In this document: positions 19,095 to 28,224 of the stretch, piece by piece
Layout: each line of letters opens with the position of its first letter
How positions within the stretch are numbered: the stretch's first letter is position 1
Assembly (NCBI GenBank): GCA_016126655.1
Contig: CP065955.1
Location: forward strand, 1,781,001 to 1,845,000
DNA: 64,000 bases
Direction of reading: 5' to 3'
Origin: Aerococcaceae bacterium zg-1292
GTDB taxonomy: Bacteria; Bacillota; Bacilli; Lactobacillales; Aerococcaceae
The notes under the pieces: generated by a model
Seen by the model: only the letters and a program-made list of their open reading frames with translations
What the model was told of the DNA's origin: nothing
Database searches by the model: none
Program-made: the position numbers and the translations under genes

Positions 19095-20975
19095 TTAGAA
19101 GCCGCCTGCACCGGAGCCGCCACCAGAGCCACCTGAACTCCCACCACTAAAGCCACCGCCAAAACCACCGGCATTAGTGCCGCTATATTTAACCGGCGCT
19201 GGTTGACTAGCGTGTACAGAATTTTGAATCGATTGATTCATCACGCGTGTAAATAGATAAGGATTATTGTAAAATCCACCACTTACCTGCATTTGTTGCA
19301 ACTCAACAGGTTTAAATTGTATTTTCATCGCCTCGATAACACGATCAGCCACACCTAATGAAATCGCATAAACGAGGTATTCTTCCCACAATTCTAACGA
19401 GGCTATCTCACGCATTTTAAAATTACCGATATCGTTTAACATATTTTTAAAACCGGTCCATTCTTGAATGCGAATATCTTGTTCGGCTGTTCGAATCGGT
19501 CGCATGGACATCCATATGCGCGCAATCCCACTAGCAACGAAACAAATCGCACCAATGATTATTATGATAAAGAGATAGTCGTTATAAGGCGTGTAATCAA
19601 GAATGATGGCGTTAAAAACCGTAAAAATAGGTATTGCTATCATACTCATCGTTGCCATTGCAACCGCAAATTGCTGTTCGGATTGACTACCACGTAATTT
19701 TAAACCTCGTATTTCAGTAAAATTGGTGAACGATGTCCATAATTTATACTGTTTTTTCGCTGTCGTTTTACTTTTTGCCGCACGCTCTTCCAATGCTTGT
19801 AAGGTTGTCGGTGTCCCATTTGGCAACACATAGCTTAAGGCATATTTTTCATGTTTTTGTAGCGCTTCGGTTTGCTGATAATTTGGCCCTGGCTCAATAG
19901 CGATCGTTGTACTTTCGCCACGTGAGAAGAGTCCGCGTTTTTCTTTAGCAATTTCAGTCAAGGTCAAATACCCTTTACGTGCTAAATCGACAATGGTAGC
20001 ACTCAAATCATCCGTGGTCGGCCGTGTTCTAAAGACTGAAGTTGCCATAATCGCTGGTGTAATATCTTCCGGCAATTCGTAAATATGTTTCGGCAATGTC
20101 ACTGGATTCGGATTCAAACGGCGTTTTTTCGATAGATAATAGTACCAAACACCGATAGATGACAGAGGCATTAATAATGTCAAAATGCCTGAGCCAAATC
20201 GTTTCCAGCCAAGAGATGATTCATAGGCTTGACGATCTTTTTCCACTTGACCAGCTTCTCGTTCCATAATCTCCGATTTTTTATTCACCTGTCGCCGGTT
20301 TTTATTATTCGGTGTTAACGCTGTTGGGAAAATAATATCTGCTTCCACAAATTGATTCGGAGGATTATTAGGAACGGATAGTTTAACGGCGCTTTTACCT
20401 TGATACTCCGTTAAAGATACTTCACCTTGCGGTGCACCATGTGCCCAGGCACGAAAATCATTTGGATTTTGCACCTTACCAGGCAAGACAATGATGGCTT
20501 CTACATCCACATAATCATCCGTATGGGATCCAACTATTTTACGATTAAATTCAGCTACATCAGAAAAATTCGTCACTAAATCGGCAAGTGTATATTCCAC
20601 GACAAAGGTGACCTTTTTATTACTCGTTGGATAAAACACTTTGAATTGATAATTCTCATTGGTTGCAGTCAATTGAAAGGTTTCTGGATTTCCCGTTCCA
20701 TTTTCTTCAAAATAGGTCACCTCACCAGTATCTGGGTCGACGACACCCACACGATAATCCAACACATCGTATCCTGTTCGGTCTAAGTTAAAATACATAC
20801 CATTCATATAAGTAATGTCATATGTTAACTTATCCGTAAATTTTACACTACCATCGGCACTGATTTCTCCAAGTATTGATTGTTTAATAATATCAAAATC
20901 AGGCTCTTGAGCAGAAACGGATATCGGTAAAAACAAACAGAGTAACATTAATAGTTTCAACCATTTTTTCTTCAT
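19095..20975 (-). CDS. DUF2207 domain membrane protein
   Basis: The protein starts at ATG 20975 (MKKKWLKLLM), after AAAGGAG, and has a signal peptide ending near SVSAQE. An extracellular DUF2207 beta-rich domain follows to about residue 240. Then come a transmembrane segment near residue 265 and two more hydrophobic stretches near residue 455-500. The low-complexity C-terminus is Gly/Ser-rich (GGFSGGSSGGSG). Function is unknown; such proteins are widespread and often linked with LemA proteins. A lemA gene is present, but 24 kb away. Confidence 0.85.
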   Translation of the reverse strand: MKKKWLKLLMLLCLFLPISVSAQEPDFDIIKQSILGEISADGSVKFTDKLTYDITYMNGMYFNLDRTGYDVLDYRVGVVDPDTGEVTYFEENGTGNPETFQLTATNENYQFKVFYPTSNKKVTFVVEYTLADLVTNFSDVAEFNRKIVGSHTDDYVDVEAIIVLPGKVQNPNDFRAWAHGAPQGEVSLTEYQGKSAVKLSVPNNPPNQFVEADIIFPTALTPNNKNRRQVNKKSEIMEREAGQVEKDRQAYESSLGWKRFGSGILTLLMPLSSIGVWYYYLSKKRRLNPNPVTLPKHIYELPEDITPAIMATSVFRTRPTTDDLSATIVDLARKGYLTLTEIAKEKRGLFSRGESTTIAIEPGPNYQQTEALQKHEKYALSYVLPNGTPTTLQALEERAAKSKTTAKKQYKLWTSFTNFTEIRGLKLRGSQSEQQFAVAMATMSMIAIPIFTVFNAIILDYTPYNDYLFIIIIIGAICFVASGIARIWMSMRPIRTAEQDIRIQEWTGFKNMLNDIGNFKMREIASLELWEEYLVYAISLGVADRVIEAMKIQFKPVELQQMQVSGGFYNNPYLFTRVMNQSIQNSVHASQPAPVKYSGTNAGGFGGGFSGGSSGGSGGGSGAGGF

Positions 20976-20990
20976 ACTTACTCCTTTCAC

Positions 20991-21091
20991 GTTCACTTGC
21001 TCGCTTGGATTGACTCGGCATCCACTTCGCATAGTTCTTCAAGAGCTATGCTCCTGTAGTTCGGGTCAGAACACCCGCGCTCGCACTTTGT
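20991..21091. repeat. Single palindromic repeat unit
   Basis: This is a shorter copy of the intergenic repeat family. TGACTCG (21011-21017) faces CGGGTCA (21062-21068), pairing with one G-T wobble. The inner hairpin is GCATAG/CTATGC and the right border is TCGCACTTTG. It ends 5 bases from the histidine-kinase stop codon. Confidence 0.75.
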
Positions 21092-21095
21092 TCAC

Positions 21096-22409
21096 TTAGA
21101 CAATTGGAAAGACTACACATAGACTAAACCAGTTATCTTGTACATCAACGGTCATATTACCATTGTACTTTTTCGCTATATATTGAATATTTTTTAAGCC
21201 GTAACCGTGATTTTCGGTATCTTGCTTAGAGGTTTTGGGTAATGTTGTCAAATCCATCGTTTCATCCAGACAGTAATTATCGACACGCAAAATCACCATT
21301 TTTCCTTTATTGGATAATTTCAATGTCACCAAGCGTTTTTCAACCGCCTCAATTGTCTCGACATGTTCAATCGCATTATCAAGCGCATTGCCAAATAAAC
21401 TACAAATATCCATTATTTCCATCTTATGTAGTAAAGAACCATTGGCGATACACGTAAAATTAATATCATGGTCTTGGCAATACATATTTTTACGGGTCAA
21501 GATGGTATCCAATACACCATTACCGGTTTCGATTTTATGACTCAGCGTATCAATTGCTTCACGTAAAGTTGCTAAATACTCTTGACGTACTTGCAAATCA
21601 TCTTCTGCTAAAATTGCTGCAATTTGGTGCTTCAAATCATGCGCCTTACGATTAATATAATGGGTATTTTCAGCATAAGCTTTATATTGCTGATACTGTG
21701 ATTGAAAAAGATTTTGTACCGCATCTAATTCGCGGCGACGGTGCTGGTCAATCAATTGATATTGTTGCAAATACAATAGACTCATCCCTGAAATATTAGC
21801 AATCGTACGGACAAAGAACACTGAATATGAATTACCTAAATGAAATTCTGTCTTCGTAAGCACAAATCCAATATTACTAATAATAAAAATAATGACACCG
21901 GTCAATGCAAACATCATCGAAGCACGCATCGAAACATTGTTAATGAGGCGCTGATAGTTAATATTTTTATCGAGCGCAATAATCAGTGCGGCAATTGCGC
22001 CAAAGATGCTGGCAACGAACAAAAATTCTAACCAAAAATACGTCAATGAGTAACGCCACAATAACATCACGAATAATTGCCAGGCTAATGACGCCATCAG
22101 CTCCGAAATAATAAATGCCTTCACTAAAAAGATAATAATAATCGACCTGCGTACGCGCGTTAACGCATGAATAAAGCCAGCCATCCACAAAATATTCACT
22201 AACATCCCGGGAATCCATAACCACAGTGGCCATTCACCAACGAAAAACTGCAAAGCGACTTGTCCGATTAATCCAATAATTGCCATTCCAAGCGTTGATT
22301 GAAGACTTTGCTTAGTAATAATTGGATAGATACAAATAAGACAGGCCATCCATTCGGCTAATGCCGTATACAAACGCGGGATGTCTGGTAATGCTGCTTC
22401 AAAAATCAT
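21096..22409 (-). CDS. AgrC/ComD-like sensor histidine kinase (GHKL)
   Basis: The start is ATG 22409, overlapping the response-regulator stop by four bases (ATGA). About 200 residues form six or so membrane segments, as in peptide-sensing HPK10 kinases. The phosphoacceptor is in INRKAHDLKHQ, the N-box in GNALDNAIEH and the G-box in HGYGLKNI. The protein ends with an ATPase domain of normal length. The signal is unknown: no small peptide gene or AgrB-like processing gene is found next to it. It forms a coupled pair with the upstream LytTR regulator. Confidence 0.9.
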   Translation of the reverse strand: MIFEAALPDIPRLYTALAEWMACLICIYPIITKQSLQSTLGMAIIGLIGQVALQFFVGEWPLWLWIPGMLVNILWMAGFIHALTRVRRSIIIIFLVKAFIISELMASLAWQLFVMLLWRYSLTYFWLEFLFVASIFGAIAALIIALDKNINYQRLINNVSMRASMMFALTGVIIFIISNIGFVLTKTEFHLGNSYSVFFVRTIANISGMSLLYLQQYQLIDQHRRRELDAVQNLFQSQYQQYKAYAENTHYINRKAHDLKHQIAAILAEDDLQVRQEYLATLREAIDTLSHKIETGNGVLDTILTRKNMYCQDHDINFTCIANGSLLHKMEIMDICSLFGNALDNAIEHVETIEAVEKRLVTLKLSNKGKMVILRVDNYCLDETMDLTTLPKTSKQDTENHGYGLKNIQYIAKKYNGNMTVDVQDNWFSLCVVFPIV

Positions 22410-23116
22410 AGCATTTGTCTCCCTAAATATTGTGTGAAACGTTCCACACATTCTTTTTTACGTGCCCGACTAATTTGAATCGCGTGTTCACCAATATAGG
22501 CAACACCGGCTGATTTATCAATATGATCCACATGCTCAAAATTAATAATATACGAATTATTGCATCGATAAAAGCGTGTCGCGTCTAATTTAGCCTCTAA
22601 ATTTTTCATCGAATCAATCAAGGTGAATTTTTCCCGGTCAGTGACAAAATCAATGTAATGCCCTTGACTTTCCAAATATAAAATCGAACTTTGATTAACT
22701 CGTTTGACTGTACCACTTACTTTTACTAATACCGCATCATCCACTCGCTTCACTTTACGGACAATCTTTTTAAAATGTTCCTCAAAGGTAAAGGGATTTA
22801 AGGGTTTTAACAAAAAATCAACGGCTTCAACCGAATAACCTTGAATCGCTACTTGTGCATGATTGGTCACAAAGACGATTAATACTTCTGAATCGGTCTG
22901 CCGAATCTTTTTTGCGGTCGTCATCCCGTCCATAATCGCCATTTCAACATCAAGATAAATAATATCAAAGGATGATTGATAGCGGTCAATTAATTCAATA
23001 CCATCATTAAAGCACGTAATCTCGACATCTCGGTCCATTTTCGACGCATTTTTTTGAATATATTGCGCTAATATTTGTTGCGATTCGATGCGATCATCAA
23101 CGATTGCGATTTTCAT
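22406..23116 (-). CDS. LytTR family response regulator
   Basis: A receiver domain (IAIVDDR start, phospho-Asp in IIYLDVEM, Lys in DFLLKPLN) covers residues 1-125. The LytTR DNA-binding domain (ILYLESQGHYIDFVT, FYRCNNSYIINF) covers the rest. 236 residues is standard for AgrA/ComE-like regulators. It is the first gene of the two-component operon, with its own promoter at 23208-23236. It is expected to bind paired direct repeats near its target promoters; none could be named with confidence here. Confidence 0.92.
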   Translation of the reverse strand: MKIAIVDDRIESQQILAQYIQKNASKMDRDVEITCFNDGIELIDRYQSSFDIIYLDVEMAIMDGMTTAKKIRQTDSEVLIVFVTNHAQVAIQGYSVEAVDFLLKPLNPFTFEEHFKKIVRKVKRVDDAVLVKVSGTVKRVNQSSILYLESQGHYIDFVTDREKFTLIDSMKNLEAKLDATRFYRCNNSYIINFEHVDHIDKSAGVAYIGEHAIQISRARKKECVERFTQYLGRQML

Positions 23117-23207
23117 GTTTCTATCATCTCCTTAATATTGGTTTCGTTCATAATCCACATTTCCAGCAGCTTCTTGCTGCACTCACACAGATGTGAAGTA
23201 TATGTCC

Positions 23208-23236
23208 ATTATACACCAAAGTAAAAGTCAGGACAA
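23208..23236 (-). promoter_or_regulatory. Promoter of the two-component operon
   Basis: On the minus strand, TTGTCC (23236-23231) and TATAAT (23213-23208) are 17 bases apart. The -35 box lies inside the arm of the terminator of the next gene upstream. The leader carries a GCAGC/GCTGC hairpin before the start codon. Confidence 0.6.
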
Positions 23237-23252
23237 AAAGAATCCTGACTTT
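23224..23252. terminator. Terminator 3' of the glycosyltransferase region, overlapping the promoter
   Basis: AAAGTCAGGA (23224-23233) pairs with TCCTGACTTT (23243-23252). It lies just past the end of the glycosyltransferase gene on the minus strand and shares its left arm with the -35 box of the two-component operon promoter. Confidence 0.6.
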
Positions 23253-23267
23253 ACACATTGTTAATAA

Positions 23268-24284
23268 TTAATAGCCGCCCACACGGCGCAATGCTTTATA
23301 CACTTGGTTAACGACCCAAATCGCTGGTCGTGTATTACGCGTTGTCATTTTGCCAAACAAGCCTTTTTTAATATATTTATAGGCAAATGGATTATTCACC
23401 TCTAAGTATTTCCACAACTGATGACGCTTTTCAATCGCTTCTGCGTCACCCATCCGATTTAATAAGGCACTAGAAATATTTGTGACAATTTCTAAATGTT
23501 TCAACAAATAACGCTTTTGATTCGGATGCAAATCTTGTTGGAAATCACACGCATCAATTAATAGTCGATTGACTTTCAACTGCTGGTCAATGCGTTTCAT
23601 CATCACTTTCTCGTTAATCGATTGATCGTCACGCCCAATAAAATAACGATAGAAATCCACATCTAAATAATACATCTTATCCAATTGTGTTAGCGGTTGG
23701 TAAACAAATAAATTATCGACATAAAACGTATGTTCCGGCAACGAAAACGCCATTGCTTTTAATGCCTCTGTCCGGTAAATAATTGCGTGCATCATAATGT
23801 ATTTACCCGTTGGAAAGGCACGCGTTTCATCCCAACCAAAGATTTTCCCTTGCGGAAAAATGGACCGGTACTGAACAATCTTCTTAACTTCTTCACCTTC
23901 TTGTTCATAAACATAGTTCGTGAAAAAGACATCGACTAGCTCTTGATTATTTTCTAACTTTTGCAGATGCCATAAAATTTGTTCAAGGGCTGATTGATTT
24001 AACCAGTCATCACTATCTAATACTTTAAAATATTTACCTGTCGCTTTTGCTAAGCCAGTATTCACCGCACCACCATGGCCTTTGTTTTCTTGATGAATTG
24101 CTTTGACAATATTTGGATATCTCGTTTCATAATTTTGTGCCACACCTAAAGTGTTGTCACTCGATCCATCATTGACTACCAATAGTTCGATGCGATCATC
24201 GTTTAATACTGTTACGGATTCAATCGCATTCGCTAAATAATCTTGCGAATTATAACTTGGTACAACAATTGATAATAACTTCAT
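23268..24284 (-). CDS. Family 2 glycosyltransferase
   Basis: A 338-residue cytoplasmic GT-A fold enzyme. It shows the start LSIVVPSYNSQDYL, the NDGSSDNT nucleotide-sugar site, HGGAVNTGL and the DXD-type VLDSDDWL. Downstream residues have no transmembrane pair, unlike GtrB/DPM1-type enzymes. With the nearby GtrA-like flippase protein it probably decorates a wall polymer or lipid-linked glycan. The acceptor cannot be told from sequence. Confidence 0.88.
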   Translation of the reverse strand: MKLLSIVVPSYNSQDYLANAIESVTVLNDDRIELLVVNDGSSDNTLGVAQNYETRYPNIVKAIHQENKGHGGAVNTGLAKATGKYFKVLDSDDWLNQSALEQILWHLQKLENNQELVDVFFTNYVYEQEGEEVKKIVQYRSIFPQGKIFGWDETRAFPTGKYIMMHAIIYRTEALKAMAFSLPEHTFYVDNLFVYQPLTQLDKMYYLDVDFYRYFIGRDDQSINEKVMMKRIDQQLKVNRLLIDACDFQQDLHPNQKRYLLKHLEIVTNISSALLNRMGDAEAIEKRHQLWKYLEVNNPFAYKYIKKGLFGKMTTRNTRPAIWVVNQVYKALRRVGGY

Positions 24285-24285
24285 A

Positions 24286-24513
24286 TTATTTCCTTTCCAC
24301 CATAAATATGAGACTGTGTCTTCTATTCTGTATAATGCCTTCGTTCGTTTTCTCGCAGTTCAAAATACAGCAGACACGATGTCGCATTCCTTCTATTAAT
24401 TGCATTTCTCTATCTATTTTATCAAAAAACAGTCGATATGCAATCAAAAGTGAGACAAGTAAAATCGATAACAGTAAATCCCTGCCCACCTTTATTTTAC
24501 TCATCTCACTCAT
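24286..24513 (-). CDS. Possible small membrane protein between gtrA and glycosyltransferase
   Basis: A 75-residue frame lies on the same strand between gtrA and the glycosyltransferase. It starts MSEMSKIKVG and has one hydrophobic segment (LLLSILLVSLLIAYRLFF), then a basic, cysteine-containing tail. It ends one base before the glycosyltransferase start. No good ribosome binding site is seen and I recognise no family. It could be a real small gene, the stump of a longer membrane protein, or chance. Confidence 0.35.
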   Translation of the reverse strand: MSEMSKIKVGRDLLLSILLVSLLIAYRLFFDKIDREMQLIEGMRHRVCCILNCEKTNEGIIQNRRHSLIFMVERK

Positions 24514-24541
24514 CGTTTGGAAATTATTCCAACGGGGTTGA

Positions 24542-25036
24542 TTATTGTTTTTTCATGATAACATACTTCATCATCGGATAATTAATCACTACTTGTACTG
24601 CGATATTCACTACATTGGCCAATGTTTGTGCAATTCCTAGTCCTACTCCCCAACCAGTGACCACACGAATCACATAAGGTGGTAAAACGATTGATAGAAT
24701 ACCGGCTACTACTACAGTTAAAATATACCAATGAATCGTACTCGAAATATTATTATTGGCTCCAAAGACAAAGTGCCGTTGGACAAAATAATTGACGATT
24801 TGTGCACATACATACGCCAATAAAAATGATAGAAAACCCGTTAAACCTCCATTTTCAACACGGTAATCAAATATCCCCCATTGAAACGCTTGATTGCTAA
24901 ATGCCGTAAACAATACCGACGTGCCTAGCCACAGCACCACAAAATTTGTGATAGTGGCGACATTGGATAAGACATTAAATTTAATAAATTCCCATAAATC
25001 TGGGTGTTCCTCAATCCATGTGTTTAATGTATTCAT
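24542..25036 (-). CDS. GtrA-like membrane protein
   Basis: The start at ATG 25036 is six bases after AAGGA. The 164 residues hold four hydrophobic helices and the GtrA features: IKFNVLSNVATITNFVVLW, NYFVQRHFVFG after helix 3, and NYPMMKYVI at the end. GtrA proteins are thought to flip undecaprenyl-phosphate sugars made by a partner GT2 enzyme. The glycosyltransferase gene downstream is the natural partner. It lies 20 bases after the GH3 gene end on the minus strand and may share its transcript. Confidence 0.85.
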   Translation of the reverse strand: MNTLNTWIEEHPDLWEFIKFNVLSNVATITNFVVLWLGTSVLFTAFSNQAFQWGIFDYRVENGGLTGFLSFLLAYVCAQIVNYFVQRHFVFGANNNISSTIHWYILTVVVAGILSIVLPPYVIRVVTGWGVGLGIAQTLANVVNIAVQVVINYPMMKYVIMKKQ

Positions 25037-25062
25037 AGTCATTCCTTTCTCTGCGTAATAGT

Positions 25063-27495
25063 TTATTGATTCACGGTCGTTTTTTGCTTTATCGCCCTTT
25101 GATTAGCGAAATACGCTTTGACTAATCGATGGCTGCCTGTAAAGAAATGCCCATTTACAATCGTTAAAATATGATTTACCATCTCAGAATTGATTAAGCC
25201 ACCGGTCATTTTCCCCATCGCTCGAAACGTCATATTATAATTGAAGTATAAGTTTAAATTCGGCTTTCCTTTTTTCATACTGCGCTCTAAGAAATACGTC
25301 AGCACACGGTACGCCAAGCGTGCTAGCGGACTTTTAGCATAATACATTTGCGATAAGGTATCATTGCGCGTTAAATCTGCTGACTTATCCCATTGTGATT
25401 CAGGAATCGCAAAACCTAATAAAGCTTCAAATTCTTGTGAGCTGACTGCTGCAACCTGCGCATTAAAATAACTCGGTATAGTCTCAGCAACATAAGGTAC
25501 AACATTCGTAGTCGCTTCCTTTTCAATTGTATCAACGAGCGGTAAATTTCGTGAGTGCGGTCCTACTTCAATCGTATAGACCCCACCATCTATTTCCCAT
25601 TGATTCGTTTTAACATTAAAATACTGGAAACTACGTTCAGGAATTGTCAATGTCACTTGACGACTTTCGCCAGGCTGTAAAGTAATTTTTGCAAAATTGG
25701 CTAATTGATGTTTGGCATAAAACGTCCGTGTGGACTCATGACCAATATAAAGCTGCACAATTTCACTACCGGTAACGTCACCTGTATTCATAACAGTGAC
25801 ACTCGCTTGATTGCCTTGAACGTGTAAATCACGGTACTCAAAAGTTGTATAGCTTAAGCCATAGCCAAATGGAAACGCAACGTCTTTATCAGCTGTATCA
25901 AAATAGCGATACCCAACAAAAATTCCTTCACGGTACTCACTCGTCTTTTCTAAACCAGGATAGTAATTGGCACTTGGTACATCTTGATAACGTAATGGAT
26001 AGCTTTCTGCCAATTTGCCTGAAGGATTAATCGTACCCGTTAAGACATCCATCATCGCACGTGCACCTGCTTGACCTCCTAAATAACCATGCACCATTGC
26101 TGGCACTTTAGTTAAAAATGGCAACTCAACAGCTGACCCGCCCGATAATATCACAACTGTGTTGGGATTAACCGCTGCAATGGCTTCAATTAAACGCAGT
26201 TGGTCTTCACTCAATTGCATATGCGTGCGGTCCATCCCTTCAGACTCTGTAATTTCTGTTAAACCGACAAAGACTAATGGAACTTCAACTTGAGTAGCTA
26301 CTGCCACCGCTTCACTGATAAGTGCTTCGTCTACCACACCAGAGCGATGATACCCTTGTACCACTTGCGCGTCAGCAAATCCATAATTCGCTTTTACCGC
26401 TTCGATTGTTTCTAAACGAGTCGGATTGACAACCGAAGACCCCGCTCCTTGATAGCGTGGTGTCGTCACAAAATCGCCAATAAAAGCAACGGTTTGTTTC
26501 GATTGTATTGGCAATATCTGCCGTTCATTTTTAAGTAATACAATCGCATCTTGTGCTACTTGATAAGCTAGTTGATGGTGCTGTTCTTGCGTTACTGGCG
26601 TTAATGATGTCCGTTTTTCGACATTGGTTTGATATAATTTCATCACTTTATCAAGCAACTCATCGACACGTTTATCTAGAATAGCTTCCGGCAAACGTCC
26701 CTCTTTGACTGCCCGCTCTAATTCCATGGCGCCAGATACGGCGGTTCCCGGCATTTCTAAATGACTGCCCGCTCTAACACCTGCTGCATGGTCATTACTA
26801 CCGCCCCAGTCAGTAACAATCACACCCTCATATTGCCAGTCCTTGTATAATATTTCTTCTAATAAATGTTGGTGTTCATTCGTATATACACCATTCAACT
26901 GATTATACGCTGTCATCATGAAGTCTGGCTTTGCTTGACGTACCACTGTTTCAAATGCTTGAAGATAAATTTCTCGCAGTGTCCGTTCATCCACAATTGA
27001 ATCATTCGACATCCGACGCAACTCTTGACTATTCGCCGCAAAATGTTTCGGACAAGCAGCCACACCCTCTTGTTGAATTCCTTTAACATAAGCACCTGCT
27101 AAGGCAGCCGTTAACATCGGGTCTTCACTAAAATATTCAAAATTACGGCCACATAATGGATTGCGCTTAATATTCATCCCTGGCCCTAAAATGACATTAA
27201 CGCCCAATTCTTTAGCTTCTTTTCCTAAAGCTCGCCCTACTTGTTCAGCCAAATGAATATTCCAACTATTCGCTACGGTCGCAGCCGTTGGAAAACACGT
27301 GGAGGGGATACTTTCATTTAAGCCAAGATGGTCAGCATCACCTAATTGTTTACGAATACCGTGCGGCCCATCGGATAAGAAAATGGATGGAATTCCATAT
27401 TTTTCAAAATCTTTGGTTTCCCATGTACTTTTTCCTGTCATCAGCTGCGCCTTTTCAAACACAGACATTTTTTCTATAATTGATTGATACTTCAT
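25063..27495 (-). CDS. Glycoside hydrolase family 3 beta-glucosidase
   Basis: An 810-residue cytoplasmic enzyme (no signal peptide). The GH3 N-terminal barrel has SDGPHG and KHFAANSQE, and the nucleophile Asp is in VIVTDWGG. The GH3 C-terminal domain has LSGGSAVELP and GYLGGQAGARAMMDVLTG, and a fibronectin-III-like domain (FQYFNVKTNQWEIDGG) follows. A further about 150 residues beyond the usual end are rich in aromatic and basic residues. Likely releases glucose from imported beta-glucosides. A candidate cre site and a palindrome lie upstream, pointing to CcpA and specific control. Confidence 0.93.
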   Translation of the reverse strand: MKYQSIIEKMSVFEKAQLMTGKSTWETKDFEKYGIPSIFLSDGPHGIRKQLGDADHLGLNESIPSTCFPTAATVANSWNIHLAEQVGRALGKEAKELGVNVILGPGMNIKRNPLCGRNFEYFSEDPMLTAALAGAYVKGIQQEGVAACPKHFAANSQELRRMSNDSIVDERTLREIYLQAFETVVRQAKPDFMMTAYNQLNGVYTNEHQHLLEEILYKDWQYEGVIVTDWGGSNDHAAGVRAGSHLEMPGTAVSGAMELERAVKEGRLPEAILDKRVDELLDKVMKLYQTNVEKRTSLTPVTQEQHHQLAYQVAQDAIVLLKNERQILPIQSKQTVAFIGDFVTTPRYQGAGSSVVNPTRLETIEAVKANYGFADAQVVQGYHRSGVVDEALISEAVAVATQVEVPLVFVGLTEITESEGMDRTHMQLSEDQLRLIEAIAAVNPNTVVILSGGSAVELPFLTKVPAMVHGYLGGQAGARAMMDVLTGTINPSGKLAESYPLRYQDVPSANYYPGLEKTSEYREGIFVGYRYFDTADKDVAFPFGYGLSYTTFEYRDLHVQGNQASVTVMNTGDVTGSEIVQLYIGHESTRTFYAKHQLANFAKITLQPGESRQVTLTIPERSFQYFNVKTNQWEIDGGVYTIEVGPHSRNLPLVDTIEKEATTNVVPYVAETIPSYFNAQVAAVSSQEFEALLGFAIPESQWDKSADLTRNDTLSQMYYAKSPLARLAYRVLTYFLERSMKKGKPNLNLYFNYNMTFRAMGKMTGGLINSEMVNHILTIVNGHFFTGSHRLVKAYFANQRAIKQKTTVNQ

Positions 27496-27619
27496 GATAG
27501 AACTCCTCGTATTGTCTATTATATTATTTAAAAATGGTTAGATAACCTGCATGAAATGAAGACATCACCTACTAACCTTTGTCTTCTAAGTATAGTGTCA
27601 TCATATCATAGGGGCTAAA

Positions 27620-27657
27620 AACGGTAACGTATCCGTTCAAAATTGGTAGCGTTCACT
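27620..27657. promoter_or_regulatory. Candidate operator palindrome and cre site upstream of the GH3 gene
   Basis: AACGG and CCGTT (27620-27637) form an imperfect palindrome like a LacI-type operator. TGGTAGCGTTCACT (27644-27657) fits the CcpA cre pattern TGWAARCGYTWNCW at most positions. Both lie 125-160 bases before the GH3 start and about 100 before the divergent PCC-domain gene, so either could be the target. Confidence 0.4.
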
Positions 27658-27749
27658 GCATTTTCTGTTATTTTAAAGAATTTTGGCGTATAATGATATT
27701 AATGAGTGGTCAATGGTGCCATTTAATAACTAAAAAGGGGCGTATTATT

Positions 27750-28178
27750 ATGGAATACCAACGCATAAGTAATCAAATTATCGTTCGTTTTGACCGTGGT
27801 GACTGGGTGATGGATAATTTAATCGAACTGGCTAAAAAAGAAAATATCCGTGCTGCCTATATGAGTGGTATCGGCGCATTTGACTTAGCGCAATTGAACT
27901 TCTTCTTCTGGGAGAAACAAGATTATGAAACCAAAGCATTTGAAGAAGAATTTGAAGTCTTATCATTAAACGGAAACTTCTCCATCAATAATGGCGAGCC
28001 ACATATTCACTTACATACAGCACTCGGCCGTTCAGACTACTCTACAATTGGCGGTCACTTAAACGATGCCCGCGTCAGCATTACATTAGAATTATTCATC
28101 GAAGTACTTGACACGACACTCACTCGTCAATCCGTTGAACATATCCAAAACTTCAAACAAATTACTTGGAATAACTAA
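27750..28178 (+). CDS. PCC/DUF296 domain protein
   Basis: A 142-residue protein starting at ATG 27750, a few bases after AAGGGG. It has the PCC (plants and prokaryotes conserved) fold motifs: GIGAF near residue 43 and the metal-type HIHLHTALGR near residue 90. A TATAAT box sits at 27687. Bacterial members are often called DNA-binding, but their function is unproven. It stands alone, divergent from the GH3 gene and closed by a strong terminator. Confidence 0.85.
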   Translation: MEYQRISNQIIVRFDRGDWVMDNLIELAKKENIRAAYMSGIGAFDLAQLNFFFWEKQDYETKAFEEEFEVLSLNGNFSINNGEPHIHLHTALGRSDYSTIGGHLNDARVSITLELFIEVLDTTLTRQSVEHIQNFKQITWNN

Positions 28179-28183
28179 ATGCC

Positions 28184-28215
28184 AAAAAACGTGCGAAATA
28201 ACTCGCACGTTTTTT
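28184..28215. terminator. Bidirectional terminator
   Basis: AAAAAACGTGCGA (28184-28196) pairs with TCGCACGTTTTTT (28203-28215) around a 6-base loop. It serves the convergent PCC-domain and methyltransferase genes. Confidence 0.92.
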
Positions 28216-28224
28216 TAGTCCCAC

